Source: JACVRW01 sp963835705 (GTDB taxonomy: Bacteria > Actinomycetota > Thermoleophilia > Solirubrobacterales > Thermoleophilaceae). From it: a stretch of DNA of 64,000 bases. Where the stretch lies: NCBI GenBank assembly GCA_963835705.1, contig CAWIGR010000013.1:173507-237506 (forward strand). The letters are read 5' to 3'. This document shows positions 17,735 through 25,261 of this stretch, in pieces. Numbering within the stretch: the stretch's first letter is position 1; every line of letters starts with the position of its first letter. A program made the translations under genes and the position numbers. The notes under the pieces are model-generated. The model was not told the origin of the DNA, did no database searches, and was given only the letters and a program-made list of their open reading frames with translations.

Positions 17735-19114
17735 GTGGAGCGGCTATTCGACCTGGAGGACTCGCCGGCCGGCGGCAAGACCGCCGTCCCGGCCGGCGAC
17801 CTGCCGCTGGCGGCGCGCATGCGGCCCGCGTCGCTCGGCGAGTTCGTCGGCCAGGACCATCTCCTGGGCCGCGGCTCGGCGCTTCGCACCGCGATCGAGG
17901 AGGGCCGGCCCCACTCGATGATCCTGTACGGGCCGCCGGGCACGGGCAAGACGACCCTGGCCCGGCTGCTCGCGGTGAACGCGCGCGCCGCGTTCGAGGA
18001 GGCCTCGGCGGTCAACGCCGGCCGCGCCGAGGTGCGCGAGGTGATCGAGCGGGCCGAGCACCGCCGCCACACGGCCAACGAGGGGACGATCTTCTTCCTC
18101 GACGAGATCCACCGCTTCAACAAGGCCCAGCAGGACACGCTGCTGCCGGCGGTCGAGGAGGGTCTCGTGGTGCTGGTGGGCGCCACCACCGAGAACCCCT
18201 ACTTCGAGGTCAACTCGGCGCTGCTGTCGCGCTGCCGCGTCTACGAGCTCCGCTCGCTCGAGACAGACCATGTGCTGGCGCTGCTCCGCCGCGCGCTCGG
18301 CGACGAGCGGGGCATACCGGATGCCCCGCAGGTGGCCGACGACGCCCTGGAGTTTCTGGCCGCGCGCTCGTCGGGCGACGCCCGCACGGCGCTGTCGGCG
18401 CTTGAGCTCGCCTGCGAGACGACACGATCCCCTGCGCACTCGGCCGAGCCGAGTGCTTCGGGCCTTGGCGAATCGGGAACAGTCTCCCTCCGGGTGGCCG
18501 AGGACGCGCTCCAGCGCAGCGCGATCCTCTACGACAAGGGCGGCGACAAGCACTATGACCTGATCTCGGCCTGGATCAAGTCCACCCGCGGCTCCGACCC
18601 CGATGCCTCGCTGCTCTACCTGGCGGCGATGCTCGAGGGTGGCGAGGACCCCCGCTTCATCGCCCGCCGCATGGTCGTGCTGGCGAGCGAGGACGTGGGC
18701 AACGCCGACCCCCGCGCGCTGGAGGTGGCCGTGAGCACCGCGCACGCGGTGGAGCACGTGGGGATGCCGGAGTGCGCGCTCAACCTGGCCCAGGCCGCCG
18801 TCTACCTGTCGCTGGCGCCCAAGTCGAACGCGTCCTACATGGCGCTCGGCCGGGCGCGCGAGTGGGTGCGCGAGCACGGCGTGCCGGAACCGCCGGCGGC
18901 GCTGCGGAGCGCCGCCTACCCGGGCGCGAAGAAGCTCGGCCGCGGGAAGGGCTACGACTACCCGCACGACCGCCCCGAGGGCGTCTCCGAGATGGAGCTG
19001 CTGCCGGACGAGGCCATCGGCGAGCGCTTCCTCGAGCTCAGCGAGCACGGAGAAGAGCGCGCGATGCGCGAGCGGCTCGAGCGGATCCAGCGGGCCCGCG
19101 GGCGCTCCGGCTAG
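17735..19114 (+). CDS. rarA: Replication-associated recombination ATPase RarA/MgsA
   Basis: An AAA+ clamp-loader-like ATPase acting at stalled forks. The 459-residue protein has Walker A GPPGTGKTTLARLL, Walker B IFFLDEIHRF, sensor 1 VGATTENP and the family tail YMALGRAREWV with LGRGKGYDYPHD. The GTG start at 17735 gives VERLFDLED; the conserved RPASLGEFVGQDHLLG begins about 30 residues later. Residues about 232-250 (SPAHSAEPSAS) between two conserved helices come from a palindromic repeat (copy C), an insertion absent from typical RarA as far as I can judge. Confidence 0.93.
   Translation: MERLFDLEDSPAGGKTAVPAGDLPLAARMRPASLGEFVGQDHLLGRGSALRTAIEEGRPHSMILYGPPGTGKTTLARLLAVNARAAFEEASAVNAGRAEVREVIERAEHRRHTANEGTIFFLDEIHRFNKAQQDTLLPAVEEGLVVLVGATTENPYFEVNSALLSRCRVYELRSLETDHVLALLRRALGDERGIPDAPQVADDALEFLAARSSGDARTALSALELACETTRSPAHSAEPSASGLGESGTVSLRVAEDALQRSAILYDKGGDKHYDLISAWIKSTRGSDPDASLLYLAAMLEGGEDPRFIARRMVVLASEDVGNADPRALEVAVSTAHAVEHVGMPECALNLAQAAVYLSLAPKSNASYMALGRAREWVREHGVPEPPAALRSAAYPGAKKLGRGKGYDYPHDRPEGVSEMELLPDEAIGERFLELSEHGEERAMRERLERIQRARGRSG
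18427..18484 (+). repeat. Dispersed palindromic repeat, copy C (inside rarA)
   Basis: A perfect 9-bp inverted repeat GCACTCGGC (18436-18444) / GCCGAGTGC (18448-18456) with loop CGA, then TTCGGGCCTTGGC and GGAACAGT. Read in frame it gives SPAHSAEPSASGLG, parallel to SPAHPAKPGASALA in the aldehyde dehydrogenase. The insertion lies in a linker, so it should be tolerated. Confidence 0.75.
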
Positions 19115-19142
19115 TCGCCGCCGACCACTAGCCTTCCGCGAG

Positions 19143-20711
19143 ATGGAAGCCGCGGTCACCTCGATTTCGCCCCAGCTCGAGTCCTTCGGCCCGCTCGACG
19201 GCGCCCGGCTCGGGGCGGTCGAGACCGTCAGGCCCGAGCACGTGCAGTCGGTGGTGGACGACGTGGCGAGCGTGCAGCCGTTCTGGGCCCAGCTTCCGCT
19301 GCACGACCGCGCCCGCTACATGCGCCGCGCCGGCCAGGCGATCATCGACCAGCTGGACGACCTGGCCCGCCTGCTGTCGCGCGAGCAGGGCAAGCCCGTG
19401 AACGAGTCGTACTCGATGGAGCTGGTGCCCACGATCGACTCGCTGCGCTGGCTGGCGGAGGCCGGCCCCGGCATCCTCGAGGACGAACGCGTCCCGCTGC
19501 CGGTGTTCGTCAAGCAAAAGCGGGCCCGCTTCACCTTCGAGCCGCTCGGCGTGGTGGGCGTGATCGCGCCCTGGAACTACCCCTGGTCGATCCCGTTCGG
19601 CGAGGTGGCGATCGCGCTCATGGCCGGCAACGGCGTGGTGCTGAAGCCGGCCTCGCTGACCCCGCTGATCGGCCAGCGCATCCAGGAGGTGTTCGAGCGC
19701 GCCGGCGTGCCCGAGGGGCTCGTGCGGACCGTGCACGGCGGCGGCGCCGTGGGCCAGGCGCTTGTGGAGTCGAGCGCCTCCAAGATCTTCTTCACCGGCT
19801 CGGTCGAGATCGGGCGCCGCGTGGGCGAGGAGTGCGCCCGCCGGATGAAGGGCTCGGTGCTCGAGCTGGGCGGCAAGGACCCGATGATCGTGTGCGCGGA
19901 CGCCAACCTCCCCAACGCGATCTCGGGCTGCGTGTGGGGCGGATTCGCCAACGCGGGCCAGACCTGCTCGGGGATCGAGCGCGTCTACGTGGTGGACGAG
20001 GTGGCCGAGCCCTTCGTGGAGGGCGTCGTGGAGGGCGCGAAGCGGCTGCGCACCGGCGACCCGCTCGGGTGGGACACCGAGATCGGGCCGATGGTCTCGC
20101 CGGAGCAGCTCGGGCAGGTCAAGGAGCTGGTGGACGACGCCGTCGCGAACGGCGCCACCCTGCACTGCGGGGGCGCCGAGGAGCCGTTCTTCCGTCCCGC
20201 CGTGCTCACGGGCGTGACCCACGACATGCGGATCATGCGCGAGGAGATCTTCGGGCCGGTGGTTCCGATCGTGACCGTGGAGTCCGAGGACGAGGCGATC
20301 GCGCTGGCGAACGACTCCGAGTTCGGGCTCGGCGCCTCGGTCTGGACGATGAACCGCGCCAAGGGCGAGCGGATCGCCGGGCGGCTCCAGTCCGGGATGG
20401 TCTGGATCAACGACCACATGTTCAGCCACGGCGTGTGCTCGTGCTCGTGGGGCGGGGTGAAGGAGTCCGGCCTCGGACGCTCCCACTCGAAGTTCGGGCT
20501 GTGGGAGTGCGTGAACGTGAAGCTCGTCACCTGGGAGCCGTCGCGCACGCGCGACTTCTGGTGGCATCCGTACGACGAGCGGCTCGGCAAGGCGCTGGAC
20601 GCGTCGGCCAAGCTGCTCTACGGCCGCGACGCCGACAAGCCCACGGCCCTGCGCCGCGGCCTCTTGCCGCTCCTCCGCGTGGGGGCGCGGACGCTGCGCC
20701 GTAAGGCGTAA
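19143..20711 (+). CDS. NAD(P)-dependent aldehyde dehydrogenase
   Basis: A 522-residue aldehyde dehydrogenase. The active-site path is VIAPWNYPWS, the cofactor loop FTGSVEIGRR, the catalytic Glu is in LELGGKDP and the catalytic Cys in AGQTCSGIERVYV. After the conserved WGGVKESGLGR come about 60 extra residues, basic and amphipathic at the end (LRRGLLPLLRVGARTLRRK), which may hold it to the membrane as in fatty-aldehyde dehydrogenases. The substrate cannot be assigned. It follows rarA by 28 bp. Confidence 0.9.
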   Translation: MEAAVTSISPQLESFGPLDGARLGAVETVRPEHVQSVVDDVASVQPFWAQLPLHDRARYMRRAGQAIIDQLDDLARLLSREQGKPVNESYSMELVPTIDSLRWLAEAGPGILEDERVPLPVFVKQKRARFTFEPLGVVGVIAPWNYPWSIPFGEVAIALMAGNGVVLKPASLTPLIGQRIQEVFERAGVPEGLVRTVHGGGAVGQALVESSASKIFFTGSVEIGRRVGEECARRMKGSVLELGGKDPMIVCADANLPNAISGCVWGGFANAGQTCSGIERVYVVDEVAEPFVEGVVEGAKRLRTGDPLGWDTEIGPMVSPEQLGQVKELVDDAVANGATLHCGGAEEPFFRPAVLTGVTHDMRIMREEIFGPVVPIVTVESEDEAIALANDSEFGLGASVWTMNRAKGERIAGRLQSGMVWINDHMFSHGVCSCSWGGVKESGLGRSHSKFGLWECVNVKLVTWEPSRTRDFWWHPYDERLGKALDASAKLLYGRDADKPTALRRGLLPLLRVGARTLRRKA

Positions 20712-20765
20712 TCGAGGGCGGATTGCCGATGTAAGGGGTGAGGCCTTAGCCGTACCTTCGGCTGC

Positions 20766-20924
20766 ATGACCGGACCCGTCACACACGCCGCCCAGTTGGA
20801 GCATCTGAACGAACTGCGCACCGCCGCCTCGAAGCGCCGGCGCGCGCCCGCCCAGCCGCGCGGCAAGCGGCGCACGCCGGCCCTTCCGGGCCTGCTGCGG
20901 CCGCGTCGTGCCTTCGCCGCCTGA
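20766..20924 (+). CDS. Small basic hypothetical protein
   Basis: A 52-codon reading frame: MTGPVTHAAQLEHLNELRTA, then an Arg/Pro-rich tail ending RPRRAFAA. The acidic-to-basic layout with one short helix resembles small actinobacterial proteins, but I cannot name a family. It lies alone in the gap before the precorrin-2 dehydrogenase. No strong ribosome binding site is visible, so it may not be translated. Confidence 0.35.
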   Translation: MTGPVTHAAQLEHLNELRTAASKRRRAPAQPRGKRRTPALPGLLRPRRAFAA

Positions 20925-20977
20925 ACGGACATCCCCTCCCGTCAGGCGGCGAGGGCACCCCTAGGTACGCTGGGGGC

Positions 20978-21718
20978 ATGCCCGCCCAGGCCTACGCCGG
21001 CAAGGAATGCGTCTGCCAGCTGCGCAGGGGCATCTGCGACCAGTCGTGCGTGCAGGGCATGCTCGACACGCCCTTCTACATCGCCTGCCTGCGCCTCAGC
21101 GGGCGGCGCTGCCTGGTGGTGGGCGGCGGCGACGTCGGGCTCGAGAAGATCGAGGGCCTGCTCGCCTGCGACGGCGACGTCACGCTGATCGCACCCGACG
21201 CGATCGAGCCGCTCCAGGAGATGGCCCGTGAGGGGTCGATCCGCTGGGAGCGGCGCGAGTACGCCGGCGCCGCCGACCTGGAGGGCGTGTTCATGGCCAT
21301 CGCGGCCACGAGCGACACCGACGTGAATATCGCGGTCTACGACGACGCCGAGCGGCGCGCCATGCTCGTGAACGTCGTCGACGTGCCGCCGCTGTGCAAC
21401 TTCATCCTCCCCGCGATCATCCGCAGCGGGCCGCTCGCCATCGCGATCTCGACCGCGGGGGCGTCGCCCGCGCTCGCCAAGCGGATCCGCGACGAGATCG
21501 CGGACGAGTACGGCGAGCCCTACGCCCGGTTGGCCGTGCTGCTCAACGACGTGCGCGGCTGGGCCAAGGGGACGCTGCCCACCTACCAGGACCGCAAGGC
21601 CTTCTTCGAGTCGATCGTGAACGGCGAACCCGACCCGGTCGAGCTGCTGCGCCGCGGCGACGTGCCCGCGGTGCGCGACCTGATCGCCGCCGCGCAGCGG
21701 ACCCACCAACCTGCCTGA
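20978..21718 (+). CDS. Precorrin-2 dehydrogenase/sirohydrochlorin ferrochelatase-like protein with Cys-rich N-terminus
   Basis: A siroheme-synthase (CysG N-domain/Met8p-type) protein: MLDTPFYIACLRLSGRRCLVVGGGDVGLEKIEGL is the NAD-binding start, NVVDVPPLCNFILPAI the active-site region, and ISTAGASPALAKRIR the helical end. It oxidises precorrin-2 and may insert iron. From the ATG at 20978 there is an extra 27-residue leader with four cysteines (ECVCQLRRGICDQSCVQG). The internal ATG at 21059 would give the standard N-terminus. It is followed directly by moaC and moaB. Confidence 0.88.
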   Translation: MPAQAYAGKECVCQLRRGICDQSCVQGMLDTPFYIACLRLSGRRCLVVGGGDVGLEKIEGLLACDGDVTLIAPDAIEPLQEMAREGSIRWERREYAGAADLEGVFMAIAATSDTDVNIAVYDDAERRAMLVNVVDVPPLCNFILPAIIRSGPLAIAISTAGASPALAKRIRDEIADEYGEPYARLAVLLNDVRGWAKGTLPTYQDRKAFFESIVNGEPDPVELLRRGDVPAVRDLIAAAQRTHQPA

Positions 21719-21755
21719 CGAGCTCACACACACAGACGACGCCGGGCGCGCCCGG

Positions 21756-22184
21756 ATGGTCGACGTGGGAGGCAAGGACGTGAGCGACCGCCGTGCCGTG
21801 GCCCGCGCGGCGGTGCGCATGTCGGCCGAGACGCTCGACGCCGTCCGCCGCGGCGACGCGCCCAAGGGCGACGTGATCGGGACCGCGCGCATCGCGGGCA
21901 TCCAGGCGGCCAAGCGGACGGCGGACCTGGTGCCGCTCTGTCACCCGCTGCCCCTGTCGTACGTCGACGTGAGCGCCGAGGTGGGCGACGCGGCCGTGGT
22001 GCTCACGGCGGAGGCGCGCACCAGCGCCCGGACCGGGGTGGAGATGGAGGCGATGACGGCCGCCGCGGTGGCGGCGCTGACGGTCTACGACATGGTCAAG
22101 GGGCTCGAGCGCGGCGTCACGATCGAGGCGGTCGAGCTGCTCGAGAAGTCGGGCGGCCGCCACGACTGGCGGAGGGAGGCGTGA
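21756..22184 (+). CDS. moaC: Cyclic pyranopterin monophosphate synthase MoaC
   Basis: A molybdenum cofactor enzyme that forms cyclic pyranopterin monophosphate with MoaA. Motifs: LCHPLPLSYVDV, RTGVEMEAMTAA and the catalytic-Lys region YDMVKGLERG. With the ATG at 21756 the protein has 142 residues and begins MVDVGGKDV. Homologues normally have about 12-15 more residues, and here LTHTDDAGRAR is indeed encoded in frame upstream. However, the only start-like codon before it is CTG at 21711, inside the previous gene. A non-standard start is possible. Confidence 0.92.
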   Translation: MVDVGGKDVSDRRAVARAAVRMSAETLDAVRRGDAPKGDVIGTARIAGIQAAKRTADLVPLCHPLPLSYVDVSAEVGDAAVVLTAEARTSARTGVEMEAMTAAAVAALTVYDMVKGLERGVTIEAVELLEKSGGRHDWRREA

Positions 22185-22258
22185 AGCCGGAGCACCTCGA
22201 CGCCATCCACCGGCTCTACGACGCGATGAACCGGCGCGACATGGCGGCGAGAGCGTGA
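22182..22258 (+). CDS. Mini-ORF or relic resembling the first helix of an NTF2/SnoaL-like protein
   Basis: The frame opens at a GTG overlapping the moaC stop (GTGA) and reads KPEHLDAIHRLYDAMNRRDM before stopping. Its TGA overlaps the moaB GTG. The pattern is that of the opening helix of SnoaL/NTF2-like proteins. It could be the stub of a lost gene or a coupling leader between moaC and moaB. Confidence 0.25.
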
Positions 22259-22722
22259 GGGCCGCCGTTGTCACCGTCTCGACGACCCTCGCCCGCGGCG
22301 AGGGCGAGGATCGCTCCGGGCCGAGGCTCGTCGAGCTGTGCGAGGCGGCCGGGCTCGAGGTCTCGCACGAGACGGTGTCGGACGACCGCGACAGGATCGC
22401 CGCCGTGCTGAAGCGGCTCGCCGACCACGAGCGCGTGCGGTTCGTCTTCACCACCGGCGGCACCGGGCTGACGGTCGACGACGTGACACCGGAGGCCACG
22501 CGCGACGTGATCGACCGCGAGGCGCCGGGCTACGCCGAGACGATCCGCTCGGACGCGCGTGGCCATACGCCGCTCGGCATCCTGACGCGGGGGGTGTCGG
22601 GCGTCCGCGGGCGGACGCTGATCGTGAACTTCCCGGGCAACCCGAAGGCGATCGACCAGTCGTGGCCGGTGGTGGCGCCGACCCTGGAGCACGCGGCGCA
22701 GACGCTGGAGCGCGGCTCCTAG
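22255..22722 (+). CDS. moaB: MoaB/Mog-type molybdopterin adenylyltransferase-like protein
   Basis: A 155-residue MoCF-fold protein: VTVSTTLARGEGEDRSGP at the start, the molybdopterin-binding FTTGGTGLTVDDVTPEAT in the middle and VNFPGNPKAIDQ near the end. It activates molybdopterin for metal insertion. The GTG start is coupled to the preceding mini-ORF. It converges on the glyoxalase-like gene with a 4-bp overlap. Confidence 0.9.
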   Translation: MRAAVVTVSTTLARGEGEDRSGPRLVELCEAAGLEVSHETVSDDRDRIAAVLKRLADHERVRFVFTTGGTGLTVDDVTPEATRDVIDREAPGYAETIRSDARGHTPLGILTRGVSGVRGRTLIVNFPGNPKAIDQSWPVVAPTLEHAAQTLERGS

Positions 22723-23092
22723 AGCAGGCCCTTCCCGCGCAGCTCGTCGAGCGCCGCGGGCGTCTTCTCCAATCCATCGAGGCCCATGCCGGCCAGCACC
22801 TCCGGGGTCTTCGAGAACTGGATGTCCTCGTACTGCACCACCTGCACCCAGTTTCCCCAGGGGTCGCGAAAGTTGTGCTCGGGAATGTCCTCCCCGGCGT
22901 CCACCACCAGGCCGAAGTGGGCGTGCGAGCTGCCCTCCGCCAGCACCAGGAACTGGTCGCCCATCTCGAGGAACGCCATCCCGGGCACGCGGCCGCGGAG
23001 CTCGAACTCGAAGATCCGGCCGTAAAGGCGAGGGCCTCGTCGAGGTCGCCCACCTCCAACACCACGTGATTGATGCCGACCATGCGCGCCAT
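22719..23092 (-). CDS. VOC-family (glyoxalase/dioxygenase-like) protein, frameshifted
   Basis: The first module MVGINHVVLEVGDLDEALAF and the second module FLEMGDQFLVLAEG...HNFRDPWGNWVQVVQYEDIQF both belong to one VOC protein, but they are in different frames. Near 23023-23026 the text reads GCCTTTACGGCC where GCCTTCTACGGCC (AFYGR) would keep the frame, so one C seems lost. The protein would be about 124 residues. Starts at 23083, 23092 and 23104 are possible. It is divergent from ccmA. The substrate is unknown. Confidence 0.75.
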
Positions 23093-23116
23093 AACGGTCA
23101 GCATAGGCTTCCGCCC

Positions 23117-23765
23117 GTGGCGGCGATCGAGCTCGACGGCCTCGAGCGGCGGTTCGGCGAGCGGGTCGCGCTCGCCGGCGTCAGCATCCGCGTGGATGCG
23201 GGTCAGACGCTGGCCGTGCTGGGCGGAAACGGCGCGGGGAAGACCACGCTGCTGCGCGTGCTGGCCGGGCTGCTGCGCCCGCACGGCGGCCGCGCCCGGG
23301 TGCTCGACGCGGATCTGCCGGGCGAGCGCTGGAAGCTGCCCGGCCGGGTGGGGTACCTCGGGCACGAGCCGCTCCTGTACCGCGACCTGAGCGGGCGCGA
23401 GAACCTGCGCTACCACGCCCGCCTGCACGACGTGGCGCCCGCCCGGGTCGAGGAGCTGCTCGGCGCCGTGGGCATGGAGCGCCGCGCTGACGACCCGCTG
23501 CGCGAGCTCTCGCGCGGCATGGTGCAGAGGCTGGCGGCGGCGCGCGCCGTGCTGCACGAGCCGGCCCTGCTGCTGCTCGACGAGCCGCGCGCGCAACCTC
23601 GACCCCGCCGCCGCCGAGCGGCTCGAGCCGCTGATCGGGCGGCCGTCGGGCCGCACGCGCGTGCTCGTTAGCCACGACGTGGAGGGCGCGCTCGCCGAGG
23701 CCGACGCCGTGCTCCGGCTCAAGCGCGGGCGTCCCGTCGGCGAGGGCGAGGAGCTCTACCGGTGA
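23117..23765 (+). CDS. ccmA: Heme exporter ATP-binding protein CcmA (frameshifted)
   Basis: An ABC ATPase of the cytochrome c maturation exporter. Walker A is GGNGAGKTTLLRVLAG, the ABC signature ELSRGMVQRLAAARA, and Walker B LLLLDEP. Just after Walker B the frame breaks at 23591-23594. The expected RANLDPAAAERLEPL and switch region VLVSHDVEGALAEADAVLRL continue one base later. Only this one-base difference interrupts a gene of about 215 codons. Its TGA overlaps the ccmB GTG. Confidence 0.88.
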
Positions 23766-24436
23766 TCCGCGCCACGCGCGCGATCCTGGGCAAGGACCTG
23801 CTGCTCGAGCTGCGCACCAAGGAGTCGGTGCCGGCGATGACGCTGTTCACCGTCACGGTGTACGTGCTGTTCCACTTCGGGCTCGACCGCGACTCGCTCG
23901 ACGGCGAGCTGGCGTCCGGCGTGCTGTGGGTCACGCTCCTGCTGGCCGCGGTCATCGGCGTGACCCGGCTGTTCGCCGCCGAGCGCGAGCAGGGCGGGAT
24001 CGACGCCCTGCTTCTGGCCCCCGTCGACCACACCGCGCTGTTCCTGGCCAAGGCCGGCGCGCTCTTCCTGTTCCTCGTGGCGGTGGAGGTGGTGGCCGTG
24101 CCGGCCTTCGGGCTGCTGCTGCTCGGCCCAGGCCTGGGCGGCACGCTGCCGGAGCTGCCGCTCGTGCTCCTGCTCGCGAACGCGGGCATCGCGTCGGTCG
24201 GGGCCCTCGTCTCGGCCCTCGCCGCCGAGACCCGCGCGCGCGAGCTGATCGTGCCGCTGCTGCTCCTGCCGCTGATGGTGCCGCTCCTGATCGGCTCCGC
24301 ACAGGCCACCGAGCCGCTCCTGCGGCAGGACCAGGGCCCGGAGGACCTCGGCCGCTGGCTTGGGCTGCTCACTCTTTACGATGTGGTGTTCGTGCTTCTC
24401 TCTGTCGCCGTCTTCGACTACCTGCTCGAGGACTGA
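23762..24436 (+). CDS. ccmB: Heme exporter membrane subunit CcmB
   Basis: A 224-residue protein with six hydrophobic helices, opening ILGKDLLLELRTKES (the family's N-terminal motif) and containing TRLFAAEREQGGIDALLLAPV. It partners CcmA in the exporter for heme delivery to the cytochrome c assembly machinery. The start is a GTG coupled to ccmA. The stop overlaps the ccmC ATG by one base. Confidence 0.92.
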   Translation: MIRATRAILGKDLLLELRTKESVPAMTLFTVTVYVLFHFGLDRDSLDGELASGVLWVTLLLAAVIGVTRLFAAEREQGGIDALLLAPVDHTALFLAKAGALFLFLVAVEVVAVPAFGLLLLGPGLGGTLPELPLVLLLANAGIASVGALVSALAAETRARELIVPLLLLPLMVPLLIGSAQATEPLLRQDQGPEDLGRWLGLLTLYDVVFVLLSVAVFDYLLED

Positions 24437-25128
24437 TGTACTCGAAGGGCCTCAAGCCTCTCTCCGTGGCCACCGTCGTGCTCCTCGCGACGGCGATGGC
24501 GCTCGTCTTCTTCTACGCGCCGCTCGACGCCGACCAAGGCTTCGTCCAGAAGATCTTCTACGTGCACGTGCCGATGGCGATCGTCGCGCTGTGCGGGTTC
24601 GTGGCCGGCGGGATCATGGCGATCAGGCACCTGCGCTCGGGTGACCCCTCCTGGGACCTGCGCTCGTACGTCGCGATCCACATCTCGATCATCCTCGGCG
24701 TCGGCGTGCTCGTGACCGGCTCGATCTGGGCCAAGGCGTCGTGGGGGCACTGGTGGGTCTGGGACGAGCCGGTGCTGGTCTCGTTCCTCGTCGTCTTCCT
24801 GCTCTACTGCGTCTACTACCCGCTGCGGTTCTCGATCGAGGACCCCGAGCGCCAGGCGCGCTACTCCTCGGTGTTCGCGATCGTGGCGGGCGCGTTCGTC
24901 CCGCTCAACTTCGCCGCCGTCCGGCTGGCCGAGTCGTACACACACCCGCGGGTGCTGTCGCAGACGGGCGGCAGCCTGCCCGGCGACATGCGGCTGACCT
25001 TCCTCGTCGCGCTGCTCGCGATGACCCTGCTGTTCGTGACGCTCTGGAAGCTCGAGCTGACGGCGAAGCACGCCGCGATGCAGCTGAAGAAGCTGCGAAG
25101 GAGGCTCCATGCCCGCGTTGCCGCTTGA
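24436..25128 (+). CDS. ccmC: Cytochrome c maturation protein CcmC (heme handling)
   Basis: A 230-residue six-helix membrane protein with the tryptophan-rich heme motif WGHWWVWDEPVLVSF and the flanking helix YVHVPMAIVAL, both exported-side features of CcmC. It gives heme to CcmE; ccmE, ccmF and ccmH are not in the window. It overlaps ccmD by 20 bp. Confidence 0.92.
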   Translation: MYSKGLKPLSVATVVLLATAMALVFFYAPLDADQGFVQKIFYVHVPMAIVALCGFVAGGIMAIRHLRSGDPSWDLRSYVAIHISIILGVGVLVTGSIWAKASWGHWWVWDEPVLVSFLVVFLLYCVYYPLRFSIEDPERQARYSSVFAIVAGAFVPLNFAAVRLAESYTHPRVLSQTGGSLPGDMRLTFLVALLAMTLLFVTLWKLELTAKHAAMQLKKLRRRLHARVAA

Positions 25129-25261
25129 CGAGGCGGGCAAGTACGTGGCGGGCGCCTACGTGGTGTTCGTCGCGCTGATCGTGCTCTACGTGGCCATCCT
25201 GGGGGCCAAGATCACGCGCATCGACCGGGAGCTCACGGAGCTGGCGGAGGAGGAGGAATGA
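25109..25261 (+). CDS. ccmD: CcmD-like small membrane protein
   Basis: A 50-residue protein with one transmembrane helix (GAYVVFVALIVLYVAILGA) followed by a charged cytoplasmic tail TRIDRELTELAEEEE, the layout of CcmD, which stabilises the CcmABC-heme complex. Position between ccmC and hemA, overlap with ccmC and the ATGA coupling to hemA support it. Sequence conservation in this family is weak. Confidence 0.75.
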   Translation: MPALPLDEAGKYVAGAYVVFVALIVLYVAILGAKITRIDRELTELAEEEE

